Positions 10,701-23,200 of a stretch of DNA of 64,000 bases are shown here, piece after piece. Position 1 is the first letter of the stretch, and each line of letters opens with the position of its first letter. Origin of the DNA: Baylisascaris procyonis (lineage: Eukaryota > Nematoda > Chromadorea > Rhabditida > Ascarididae); the NCBI GenBank assembly GCA_037389465.1, contig JAZARR010000213.1:3206501-3270500 (forward strand), given 5' to 3'. The notes beneath the pieces are model-generated. The model was not told where the DNA came from. It saw only the letters and a program-made list of their open reading frames with translations, and searched no databases. The position numbers and the translations under genes are program-made.

Positions 10701-13285
10701 AAATGTGAAGAAGAGTGCGCTTGAGTGAGCAGTATTCAAGGCGCAAAAAAAAAAACAGATAGACTAAGAATTTCGAACACTTTGAAACCTACTTGCGAAG
10801 CGTATCACGAACGAAATGAAAAAATTTGTAAAGATGGTGATATAATGTGCAAAACGACTGATCTCAGAAATACTTCGATTTTACAAAGAAAAAGAAGAGT
10901 CCTAGAGACAGTTGATTATTAGCAGAAATCAACATCTGACGTGTCAATACCGTCAATGAATTGAGGATTGGGTAGAGCGTAGTCCCTGATTGAAATCGTC
11001 CTAAATATAATTTTTTGCACAGCTTAAATGAAGGTCCCGGTCGCAGAACACATCGTTAATAACAGTCTTATGATTGAGTACGAGCATATGTCATGAGCAC
11101 ATTTTATGATTCGTCACTGGGAACGTCACAAAGTGAAATAGCCTGGTAAAATATGTTCCTCTTTGGCTAAATAGAGCACTGTGGTCCAAATTATAGCCCC
11201 CTTTGACCTCAAGACAATAAAATCGCTTGACTTCGAAACAAACCCCTCTGCTAAAGGTTCCATATTGGATGTGGGAAGTCATATTTATTAAGAGAAAGAA
11301 AATTTCCTGAGGTCATAAGGGGAAACAAACAATGCTGTAATATTAGTAAAGTCAAAGCCGACTGAGATTATGATAAATTGATGTTGGTAAAAACAAGAGG
11401 ATTCCCAGCAGATCCAACATATGTACCCCGGGATTGTTTATTTCTGCTGCATTTATGCTAGGATATTGAAGAAGTCAGATGCGATATACATGGGAGGCGT
11501 TATTTCACATGAGGGTGCCTCTGACGCGTTTATTAAACCAACACATCAGGCAGACGCCTTTTTGACGGTCCTGTGTATGATGATCGCAATCTGTCATCGC
11601 ATAAGAATTTCTTTTGAGCACTTATTGTTGCGATTGGAAAGCCTTGTCCTGCTAATACTGATACAAAAGATCACTGTTGAAGTGGACCAACTAAAATCGA
11701 AAAAATATGTGAAAAGAATATGTGGTGCGCTAACTGCAAAGCATTCATAAGCATCTGTGCGCTGATGCCTTAACCAATCGAATCGAGTTGCCGAATACGA
11801 GTTTGCTGAGCCCAGCACACTACTGTAAATATATGAACTGGTGAATTGCCGTCGGGTGAGCGGAAAACTACTAATATGTAATCAACGCACATGATAGCAA
11901 ATGGGTTGGAAACACGCGGCCAGACAGTCAGAGAAAAAGCGGAATATAATATAGCAGAGACGAACAGATACCACTGAGGTCGATGTATGAAAACTAGAGT
12001 TGCTGCTTGGTCGTTCCTTACAACAACACTTTACTAATATCTGTGCTTAGTAAAATACGTTAACTTGATATCAGTCTTCGAATAGTATGAGAATTATGCA
12101 AGTGATTTTAAAGAAAAACGAGCATATGATAGAACAAGAAAAAATTGCTTCACCACTGAGTGACTAGCAGCGGCGATGAACCGGAGCCTCATTCGGGAGT
12201 GTGTAGTCTAGCAACAGTGCATTAAAAAAAAAATTTTTTTTTAATTAGTTAGTATGTATGTCATTGCGGTAATGCAAAATGTAAGTAAAATTTATTGTCC
12301 TTTGGATACTTAAATTCGTTGATAAAAATACTGATAAATGTTTATACGAGTCATCTGAGAAATGCAATGAACATACCTTCAGTAATGTTGCATTTAGAAC
12401 TCTTTCTGCATTTGTATCGCTTGCCAGACATATACGAGCGTCGAAAAAAAGCCTTACAACCGTTACATGACGCCACATCATAATGGTGGCCTAAATTCCA
12501 TATTTGAGTCAATGGCACAACCGCGTCTGAGAGGCTGTTAGCAATTCCCTTTTCTCATCATCGGCAAAACAAAAATAATATCTACGCTTGCATCTCCTTT
12601 TTCTGTGGGCGCTAATCGCTTATTTTTTCAAAGCACCAGTTTCCCCCTGCACACGTCCTGCTCCTATAAGCTTTCCTTCACATTTCTCTCTCTCTCTGTG
12701 CCAGTTCACACAGGTCACAATTATCTACGAAGCCTAAACCTGTCGAGAAAGCTTAGATCGTAAGGGATCTACATTTTCTCCCACCTCCATTACGATCGAC
12801 GGCTAACAGACATTCGGCGCTACTTCATGACTGATCGATACGCCTTCTCCACGAAAAGTTAAGTGGCACTGACGACTGTCAAGAAACGGTAACGTGGATC
12901 TCACAAATTCAGGTATTCGATTTCAGGTGAAAATTTGGTTGGTCCTGTTAGACACATAACAACTGACCAGTTGCGGGGCCAGCGCAAACCATGCAGAATA
13001 AAGGGCAATTCTTATTAGTCGCTTCTCTGCCTTTTGCGTCAACACGATCTTGTGAATCCATTGGAATAGTAAGAGTGCGAAAATCGTTTCCGTCTATTTC
13101 CTCTGCAGTTTCGTCAGTGCTGTCAGCAGAGATCAGTGATGAAGGAGTAGTTGAATCACTGTAAAAGAACGACTTATTGAAAAAAGCGAAGCTCAATTAT
13201 CTTGAAGACCATAGGATAAGTATAATGTGTGAAAACAATGTGGCTACCTCAGGGCTGCTCGAATACTGTGCGATCGCTCTGCCAT
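4753..13285 (-). CDS. Supplementary (HNF4-derived) nuclear hormone receptor, gene B, 10 exons
   Basis: Ligand-regulated transcription factor acting in the nucleus. Exons on the minus strand: 13248-13285, 12968-13158, 12377-12490, 10333-10493, 9155-9337, 8530-8697, 7865-7989, 7006-7118, 5835-5910, 4753-4930, with phases that join without a stop, giving about 448 residues ending in TGA. The zinc fingers are C68-x2-C71-x13-C85-x2-C88 and C104-x5-C110-x9-C120-x2-C123, with P-box CNGCKAFFRR and CRACRYSKCVEVGM. Ligand-domain signatures typical of nematode SupNHRs: YNETKCDFLRQSTFDP, DLISAPSEL, RDWP, VEFAKTLTFF, FPDGIFP, EGRTLLDKEREKM, SSRFATLLALVGTFFHLADK. The start (MAERSHSIRAAL) was chosen because it is the nearest upstream ATG followed by a phase-2 donor (AG|GTAGCC) that fits the next exon; this first exon is the least certain part. 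The donor after exon 2 is GTCAGT. Paralogue of gene A. Ligand and targets are unknown. Confidence 0.88.
12377..12490 (-). other. Gene B exon coding zinc finger 1 C-half and recognition helix
   Basis: Acceptor TTTAG and donor GAAG|GTATGT flank 114 bases that read HHYDVASCNGCKAFFRRS then a basic stretch ending SSKCNITE. The reading frame has no ATG, so simple ORF searches in this stretch report a shifted frame instead. It joins ...CAGPATG from the previous exon and GQRTLCRACRYSKC from the next, giving exact nuclear receptor cysteine spacing. Confidence 0.9.
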
Positions 13286-16200
13286 AAAAAGCGATGGATG
13301 TTCACGCCACTCTTAAGGTTTTACAGCGTGGCGTAAATCAGATATTTCTCTGGCAATTACAAAAAGAAAAATGAATCACATGTTCGATCCTTTGCTTGAC
13401 TATGGGTTTCCTTCATGTGCACTAATGCAGCCCGACCTAGCTAAATTACGTTCATATGCGGAATGTGCCATTGTAGGACAAATTTACTTGATTGTCGTAG
13501 TGAATCTGAATCTGAGGCGGTACCTGAGCTTATAACATTGGATGGGACAGTTGCTCCGACAGTTGCACCCAGTGCTCCAACTCTCGAAGCACTAGGTCAA
13601 TAACAGCACAAAAGGAGGATGCTACTCCTCTTTCGACATATTTTTTTTAAACTACAGGCCAACCAATGGACTTTTCGATTGTCATAGTTAATGGTGTCAC
13701 CACTATCATATGATTTAAGAAATAACGACAGCACCCAAATTTACATACGGTGTTTCCAATTCCGAACAGTCTCGTGATGACTGAGATGACATCATAGCAG
13801 TCTTTTGCGCCGCAGGTAATGAGGCTCTTGCCAAGACTTGGATATTTTGATGGGACCAGCGCTATCAGCAGAAATTTATGAGTGATCGTTTCTGAAATTA
13901 AATACTGTAACAAACTAATGCAACATTTGACTAAAGCCTCATTGGTGGGCATAGACAACCCTTTTACAGTATTTAACGCCAACGACAATTTCAGCAGACC
14001 CTTACGGGAATATGCTCAGAAGTTCAAGACATTTTATGGAAATAGATGAAGTACTGTACCGCCGTCATTCGCTCGTAGCAACTGAGAATTCGATCACGCT
14101 GAAGAAAATCGTACGTCAAACATTTTGACGAAACAATAATAAAGTATCATCAAATCCGATCCGGATCGAAAGAAAAAAGATGGAGAAAGCATTGAAGAAC
14201 CGAACAATGTTCTTGGTGTGACATGTATTTCCCATATTTGTGCCGAAATTCTCAAATAAAAAAAGAAGAAAAAACGAAAGCTGTGCGCATTGATCTGATC
14301 GGCAAGAATATCGCTTTCAATTCGTCAATCGCTTGAGATCCTGGGATGAAAGTCCCCAATCTCAACCATGGATGACTACCTCGCATGAATTCAGTTACAT
14401 ACGGCAGTATTTTTCATATGCATCTGAGTGCATATGAAGAGTGGAAGCCAGATGTTATTCGGCGATCAAACAGAAAACGAAAATTTGCCCGAGAAAATCT
14501 CACCTCGGCCTAGTCACAAAAGATGAAGAGGTGGAAAATTCTGAAGGTTACCTACCTGTTGGTAAAAAGTTGTCTACCATGCGCCGTGAACGGATTAAAA
14601 GGAACGGCGTGTCAAAAAATTCGATAAAGTAAGTTCTCTTGCATTCTACTAACCGAATGTTTAAATTGCGCAAAATTAAGAAAAGAACGCCAGCGGACAG
14701 AACGACTGATTGCATAAAGACAAAATCAAAAATCATTTTAGTGGCTTTTTTGATCCGCAACAATTTCTTCGGCGTGTTCACAGCTTAAGGTCATATCTGA
14801 CGCATGTTCCTCTGCCCGCAAAACGATGACGCGCGAAATGACTTGTAAGTATGCACAGATTAATATATCAGCATACACACAAACGTGCTGATGAAGACAC
14901 GCGCATATTAGCACATAGCACCGCAGCACACTACACGTATAAGAATATACGCTTACAAGCAATTAAGTAAACCATCGAGAAGGTGAATGCACGCACACAA
15001 ATATCAAATTTCAGGATAGTTGCATGAATACATATTTCCCTACAAACACGTTTTCATTGAAGGCTTAACGACTAATGAAGTATTCTCGGAAGTCGTTAGT
15101 TTGAAATGTTAAAAAATTCCTATCAATGAGATTCAGAGAGCAACGAAACACACCTTTTTGGCTCCTGAGGCATTAGATGGAAAGTAGCTAAAACAGGTCA
15201 TTGGGTCTGTAGCCTGTAATCTCGGATGGTTGCGAAGACCATGCTAATTGTTTTGGTTAAACCAGTCCAGAAGACACATGCCATAGAGTGCTCCATATAC
15301 ACTAGTTAAAATTGGTGCTATTCAAGGTTAAAAAAGATTTTGCCCTAATGAGCGGAAAATGAGTAGTGCCCTAAAGAATGCTTGCAAATATCGTCTAACG
15401 TGAGGCATTTGTGCCACTAAGAAATTTGCTCCCTAATATTTCTTAAAGAATACTGCGCAGGTATCGAAAGTCACCAAAAATGGCGAATAAGGAAATAAAA
15501 AAATAAATAAAAAGAATAAAAATAGGACTATTAACCAAAAAGATTATCGATTTTCGGAATTATACGGTGCACGTTATAAAGAAAAAGCAAGCACATACGG
15601 TTACAAAAGGAAAATTAAAAGCGTTTAGGCAAACAATATAAGTGGCGATATATGCCGTGTTGAGCTGATAATTGAGCCAAGGACTTGAAATATTCCGTCT
15701 TCTTTCCGTGGAATATTTCCTTTACCTCAAAAATATCGATATATTTACGATGCTCATTCGTGCGTATATTTAAAAAAAAATATATCAGGCATCATGCTTG
15801 GTGAATTAAAATAGTGGATAAAGGGATTAATATTCTGATCTTTTTGGCATCGGTGGACTTAAAAAAAACTGGGATCGAAATCAGTGCTTCTCCTTGGGAA
15901 CAGCTAGCTGAGGGTTTTTTCGCTCAACAATTAATACGAAAGAAAAGCGCACATAAATTTATCAGGTAGAGGGAAATGCTCAATGAGAGCATCGATGATT
16001 GAAACGATTTGTCGCTGCTCAATCCTACACCTGCTAAACAACACTGACGACTCACCATCGAAATGTACACACAGAACAAGCACGCACACAAATAAAGAAT
16101 AGAAGCATACGCGTGCGCACAGGTAGGCCCCTTCTACCTGGCACATATGCCCAGGTTTCTGCGGCTTGGAACGAATATATGCGAACAGAGCGTGGGCGTT

Positions 16201-17014
16201 TTTAAATCGAAAGCATTCGCAACTGTGTTTTCATAGGTACATGGAATACATGCGGCTGCGGACATGTCGTTATTTTCAGATATTATAGTGCATGGAAGCT
16301 CGCAAACGTGCACACAAACCGGTTGTATGGCCTCTCCATTTGAAAGAACCAAAGAGAATGAAGAGTAAAAACGGTCACTGATGTCTACAAATTGCAATAT
16401 TCCACAAAATGCCTAAGCGTTCATATTGTGCAAGAGAATATCGACTCTTAAGTGCATCGACAAGGGGTAGAATTAATAAAAAATCTTCATTTATAGAATA
16501 AAAAGAGCATGGAATCGCACTTCCAATATATTATGCATAAAGTGAACCAATAAAGTAATATGAGCAGGAAAACTGCACATGGCCATGCGCTTAAAAACTC
16601 AAAAGGCGATTAACGAAAGCAAAAACCACAAAACATGAGCAAAAAAATAACAAGTAACATCCAGCTCGACTTGGCAGAACCACGAAAAAGCAGAGTGGAG
16701 TGAAAAAATTGCGAAATCGACCCTATTTTTCCAAAGATTTTAATTAGGAGTGTGAAAATGTTTCGTGAAAGAATCTTCCAACAGAAAATGTGCCTCTAAG
16801 CCAAGAGGCCTGGAAAGCCCTCAAGAGCCTCTTCGTATCGCTGGTGGCATATGTAACGGCGTCTTTGGGCGTTGTAGACGCTGACAGCATGACAATTGGG
16901 CGTTGACTGCTTCACTGTGCTGTTTGTTCTTCATTTCATCGAGCACACAGTTGTTTGCCTTTCCGCAGTATAATTGTGCCAATGATGTCATAGTGTTCTA
17001 TTAAAGTTCAAGTA
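13286..17014. other. Intergenic region between receptor genes, upstream of gene B
   Basis: About 3.7 kb without a supported gene. The longest frames (13647-13988 minus; 14441-14632 plus) carry no recognised motif. Several CA-rich stretches lie at 14840-15000 and 16020-16120. The promoter of gene B should lie at the left end, but no TATA box or known element stands out. Confidence 0.4.
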
Positions 17015-17165
17015 TATAACCTTCAAGAAGGTGAGCGTTCTATAGAACGCTCTGTCGAGTGCAAAAACGCAAAGAATCTAGATCTTCGAAGTGAGCAACT
17101 GAGAAATACGTTTGTAAATGAAATCCAGCCAAAGCGATTGCTTTTCCAAATCACTCCGGCATAAG
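17015..17165 (-). pseudogene. Dead nuclear-receptor ligand-domain exon (copy of exon 6 of genes A/B)
   Basis: Read on the minus strand from GAG|CTT, this matches the 168-base exon of both receptors: DLEKQSLWLD parallels RDWPKKQPPSLD, LLTSKI parallels LPTSKLW, and FYRTLTFL parallels FAKTLTFF. It is dead as it stands: an in-frame TAG lies at 17078-17080, the stretch before the stop needs a frame change relative to the conserved exon, and no donor GT is kept after the LTFL segment. Flanking DNA also resembles that beside the gene B exon (agaacttctactctatttg at 17173, agaacttctgctctatttg at 8706). It marks a third receptor copy in the spacer. Confidence 0.6.
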
Positions 17166-17179
17166 CTCGCCGAAGAACT

Positions 17180-20100
17180 TCTACTCTATTTGTGCAAAAA
17201 TTATTTTCTCCAGAAAACACTTCGTCACACTGAGCGTAATTTTCAATTGCATAAATTGTGGGCAAAAATTTTCTGATCTCTGATCAGTGGGAAAGGTTAA
17301 ATTTTATTTCCAAAAAAAGAAAATTGTTGAGCATTAACAGATGCACGAAGCCGTATATGATGTTAGGTTAATCATAATTTTTTTCCGAATCGACGAACTG
17401 GAAAGCACAAAGATGATCGCTGTACTGACGCTAGTTTTTTTCACTCACTTATTTATCGCCAAATAGAAACTATAACTTTGCCGTTCTCGCTTCGACAAGA
17501 AACGGCTGATTAAAGAGGCTTGTCAGAGATTCCTTCCAATAACTAAAGAGAGGGGCTACTCAGCATTTCATTCATGCGTATATCAACGAGGTTTTGGAAG
17601 ACTGTGCTACCTCATGTATTGCAAGTGGGTGTGGCTGATTGCACTTGATACCTTACAGCAGTGTGGGCATTTTTCGAAATTGCTAACCGAGAATTGAAGT
17701 AGACCTAGTCATGAGCGTGGGAAGCATAGACACATCGTGCATATCCAGATGAATATTTAGAAAAAAACTTCAAAAAACATCTATTAATAATCAACCTGAC
17801 TTTGTTGAATCTTTCCTTGTATATTGTTTTGCCTCGCCTCCACCTGCTCACATCACTAAATAATTACGCAAATCACGGCGGAAAGAAAAACTATGCTGAA
17901 TACCGCCTTCGTAATATTATTTACCCGATCACTTGATAAACCGAAGGTTTATTTTGTGACTGGATTGCACAAAATGGAAATCGAATCATGTAAAACTAAA
18001 AACCCTTCTGTGTAAAATGCGCACAAACTTGTTGACCAATTTAAATGCCTGTGACGTTATTCACATGTGATGAACGTTACTGCTTTGGAGCTCAAAAGAC
18101 GCAGCGTATTCGCTCCTCAACACAACTTATTGCCAAGCCTTAATGAACGACCTATCAGAAGATCTTATGACTATTTGCCACCACATCCTCCGTGCCTACG
18201 ACATGAAGAAATTTGCCTGCTGTATTAACCTCAAAAGTATTTTCCACTCGGCTGATCACTAGTCTCTTAAATTGTTCTTGTCCCCTACTCTATAGCATTT
18301 TTTGTATCTGCTATTTCGTTCGGCTACAGCAATTAGAAGGATGTTGCCATCAAGTATGCTCCGATTATATCGCCGTTATCGATCAAGGAATTATGCGCTA
18401 TGATCAGCAACACACTTAGCTTCCATCAGGACACATCTAACACCGCAAAAACGATGCAGTAGCATTCATTATCATGCGGTGTTTGAGCTTCATTTCCAGA
18501 AACCTCCTTTCCTTATTTATTAGATTGTTGGTGGCAGACGTTCGATTAGTTCTCGAGACCCTCATTATATGAAGCAGTCAGCTACATTCCTTCCAGTTTG
18601 ATTTGTGTGTGGTACGCAGTCTTGTAGAAAAACAAGGTAGATTTCCTTTCGGAGAATTCCTCCAAAACGTTAGCACAACTACTCGCACCTGTTTCGTTCG
18701 CTGTTATGAATTCACTTCTAATAGATGTTCAATGAATAAATTGCTCGAATTTTATTTTTATTAAAAAAAGTGCATGAGCATAAAAATCAGATGGTTATCA
18801 ACGGCACCGCGCGGCCACTGCTAGAACACTTCGTTAGTACCCCGTCAATGGAATATTTCAGATATCGATTAACAATAACTCCACTAAAAAGATCTTTTTT
18901 TATTAGACGCCTTTTTTTCTTTACATTAACTCCTTGTGCCTTCCAGCACAAAAGCGATAGTACAATTTTATCCACCGCAGTTCCGCGTCAACGGAACCTT
19001 CTCACATCATTGACTACATAAATCCTCATTCAACATGCATTCTTCTGCGTGCGTTGTCATACTGAATGTAAAAAAGAGTATCACTTCGTTTCAAATAAAT
19101 TGCACATCTATGTAACTGTAACGCCGAATCATGACAATATCTCTCACGCTCTTTTGTGATACTGTTTTGATGTGCATGTTTCCTATAAATTGAAATTTAT
19201 GTGTGAATTTATGGAAATTGATTGGCTTGGAGCAGATCACAATTTTCCTTCTACTACTACTGTGCATCACTTGCTTCTCCACTATTATTTCACTGAGTTG
19301 GTACAGGTTCCCATGGATAGGATCATCTGCTTATATCCTTAAAAATAAGGTGCACTCCATAAGAATGAGCATTCAGATGTGACAAGAACCATATTTCACC
19401 CTACTAACCAGAGCGGTTCTCGACTTATAGCTATCAAAATGGTACCAAAATGCTCGCAACTGTAGACGTAGATATATGCTCATATAACACGCCGCCGTGA
19501 TGCACTTCGGAAACTGAATTTGGGAAAGTGCATAAAGGGTTACTGCCAATAGACAGAACACATTGGGATAATGACGTTGTTATTAAAAATCCGTCAGCAG
19601 TTAAAACATCCGGATATGAGTGCTGACAGCTTATTTACGATACAGTTATTTTCATCAAATCAGGCGGTACCGCAACCTGCCTAAAGAGCCATCACTCTGC
19701 AATTTCACTGAGTGGAAAAAGCAACTGAAGCAGCAAAAAACGAACGTAAACTTCAAAAGTATTCGAATGTTTCGGGCTCTTATTCAGAGGTAAATGAATG
19801 AAATCGGAAGTTGGTCGAGCAACTCTCGTTGTACGGAATAATCACAAAATTTCGTTACGGCAACTGCAGCGATTCAGGAATTGCTACAGCAGACAGAAAA
19901 TTATGAATAAATATCATGAACAAAATAAATTTGATGAGCCCAGCAATACGTTGAGTGAGCGTTAGTGGAAAAGCTATCTAGCTATTGTGAAAGTTCCCCA
20001 TATCGCCCAAAATCCTGATCTCTTATCTCAAAGCCAGCCGAAAACCTCATAATTCAGAAGCCTCCTTCTTGACTGTTGCTTGTATATTTTCCTTTTCTTG

Positions 20101-20211
20101 CACACACACTGTGAAACATATAAGAAAATTGATACAGATGAAGCTGCACCGAATTGTGAAGAACACCGCGAAACAAGAAACTCTTAGCAGTTAAGATTTC
20201 AATGCAGAATA
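17180..20211. other. Spacer downstream of gene A
   Basis: About 3 kb with small unrelated frames only. No receptor exon other than the one at 17.1 kb could be recognised, and no obvious polyadenylation signal is placed just after the gene A stop. Confidence 0.35.
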
Positions 20212-23200
20212 TTAGGCGAGCATCTCTTCCAATAAAATGAAACGACGCCTTCGTGGATGCAGAATAATAGATAGTAATGTATGAAATTGTCGTTGCTTGT
20301 CGGCCAAGTGGAAGAATGTACCAATGAGTGTTAGCAGCTCGGCGAACCTGCATGATCCAATTTTTGCACCATACTTCGCACCAGTATAACTGAAAGATGG
20401 CTTTCTTTAGTGAAGTAATGCAAGTAATCATCCGATTGATAGTGCCACCGAATTTTTGCGATTTTCGAAAATTCAACAGGTTTTCAGGTTATCGTGCAGC
20501 GACAACGTGATAAAAATAAGCTCCATCCTATGTAGCCGATGTAACTGCATAACGTCTGCGTCGGTATGAAGTTCTTCTTGAATAGTTTCAAAGAATTCTT
20601 TCTATTTGCATCGAATAAACTATACTCAAGTGCAAAAAAAAAAATCAAGCAAATACCACCCACCTAATTGCTGTTCCACAAGTTGTTCATATTGCCATGT
20701 TAATGCACCTTGGTGGAAATTGGCATAGTGGAGCTAATGTTTACCAAATCTGGCTACATCAGAAAACCGTTGCAATTCGGATAGTAAAGTCACTTCTTTG
20801 CCTGAGTCTCAGAAAGTCACCAAAATGACAAGGAAGACAATAACTCCAGACGTTTTGAGTCGGACTGAAGGCGACGTGAAGTAGTTTATTCAAGGCCGAG
20901 TGAGTGTTAAGAGAGAGAAAGGAATATTCTGACGGTGGTTGTCCACATGTCAGCTGCTTGCGGAGACAATTTAGCAGGTGATTCGTTTTAGGCGAATGGT
21001 GTTAAGTGTCGACTATTCAACAGTCGTGGAAAATAATGCATTTTTTGTTAAGAATGAAATCTTTCTTGTCATTAACTCAAAAAGCATTGAGTCATAGTGA
21101 AACCGGGATGGAACATTTTAATTAAGCGGCAGTGAGTGTTAATCTCAAATAAGGAAAGAAATTCGATGCAGGAAAGTTGAAGTCTTCCTTGCCACAACCG
21201 TTTGCTCACGTCAAAATGGGCGCTAGGAGAGGGCGCCGTTTTGTTTCAAAAATTCAACCATGCAAGAACGAACAGAGGGTTCGAAGTAATGCCTAGCCAC
21301 ATGGAGGAAAAAAATTCTGCAACGAGCAAATGAGAATTCAGTGACTGAATATGGGATGGAAAGAGTGGGAAGTAAGCGGAAAACGGGTTTAAAACGCTTA
21401 CTTGAACAATACTCTTGCAAATTTTTGCCTTTCGCGCTCCAAAAGTGTTCGTCCTTCATCGCTTAACCCCTCACATGCTGTAAAAGAATACAGTATGGCG
21501 AATCGTTGCGCACTAAAACGTTACTTTTGCACCCTTCCATATACCAATGTTGAAGCCGTCGTTCTCATCGGAGTGCAAGCATAATTCGGCTCTCATTTTT
21601 CGCATTAGTTTCTTTGGCTTGATTCATCTAGAGATTCTTACAGACCATCTCAAATTCCTTCAGACATACATTTCAGTCAATAATTAAAACAATGAGTTAA
21701 CGAGCACCTAGAAGTAGCTCGAAATATTTTCACGACGACACGCTAATATATTGTATGTGAGCTGACGCAATTTTCGCCGACAACTGTCTCAGGTGAAAGT
21801 TCTGCGATTTAGCTAGTTGGAAAATTTGTTTCATTGAATCAGTTTTAAGCTGGGCTGCTTGGGCTGTCCAACCCCCCTCTCTCCCTTAACAGTTAAGGTT
21901 TAACGCAACATTAATTCCCAACGCCTCAGCCCTACCTAAGCAAATCTTAGGTAAAAGATGTAGTCTGCAAGGAACTGCAAGGAACGGTTTAGGTGGAGAC
22001 AGGTAATATCGTATAAAAAGAGTGGTGATGAGGGAGTGCAGAGCGAGTCTCCCTTTCAATTTCACATTCGTAATTCCTTTGAATCTGTTGTGATGAACGA
22101 CCGCGCTGCGACTCAATTTGTATACATCGATCTCAGCGATATCTGTTCTCCTCTGTCCTATTATGTTGCTCCTTTGCCCTCCTTGTCTGGTTCCGCGTTT
22201 CAAACCCGCTTGCTGCTGCGCGCATCGGCTTGGATATTCTGATGGTTCTTCGCATTGCTTGGCTCAGTCAACCACTTTATTCAGTGCGCTAGTGTAGTTA
22301 GCTATCAGTAAGCTTCAAGTTCTCGTTTCATCTAAACGCCAGCAATACAACAGAATTCATGCATTCTCTAGCTCATTTCTGGTTTCCTGAGCGCAGCGCG
22401 AAGAACCTGCCAGGCTCTACTCAGTTGTACAAATGAGGTGGTAGAAAAATTGGACAGTGGAGTAATCGATTGCTGCAACAAGCGTTTTTCTCATGAGCAG
22501 CAGCGATACGAAACTCTCAAGTATCCTCAAAGTGGAACGGAATACGCCAAGTTAGTTGCCTTAATTAATCCCTGAGGTATCGTTGGATGATGCCATGTTA
22601 GCATTTAATTCGACTACAAATTGAAACATTTCTCTAAATATGAAGTGAAGACTTTTTTAACACACTCAGCAATGCTTCAACTTGAACTTGAAATCACGTT
22701 TTTCCATCTCTATTCTATGTGCACTATGTAAGACTTCTCTGCAATGTGGGCCTTTTTGAGTTTCGAAAATCAACTGACAATAATGTGTGAAGATAATCGA
22801 CTTTAAAAGAGCGTATTCACATTCGTCGATCGCTGAACGAATTAATGATTCAACGCCTCCACAAGACGTTATCACCTCCAAAGGTAGCGGCCTGAATCAG
22901 AGAAAAATTGCATTTTAAAATCATTTCATGAACGAGTCGATAATTTAAGAAAACTCCTTAAGTTGATTATTTTCGTCTAAAAAGATGCTTCGAACTTCAT
23001 AGCCGGTAGCAATTTTTCTCGAGCATAAATTTCGTCTATGAATTGAGTGAAGACGCAATGAAAAATGATAATTAGGCGAATTTCTAATAGAATAAACATG
23101 CGATGAAAAACATCTCAATGTTTCAGAACCTTCCCTATTCTGAATTCGTTAGTGGAAGCTCACATCGTGCAACTATCCAAAAATAAACGCAAATTCACCA

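Noticed and set aside
12245..12481. 78-codon frame starting MMWRHVTVV
   Set aside because: It is the +1 shadow of the true zinc-finger exon; the correct frame reads DVASCNGCKAFFRR.
22480..22575. Plus-strand reading SHEQQRYETLKYPQSGTEYA resembling a receptor helix
   Set aside because: The likeness to ER-x-RY...G...YA-x-L patterns is short, with needed gaps and on the opposite strand. Could be chance; a translated search against receptor profiles would decide.
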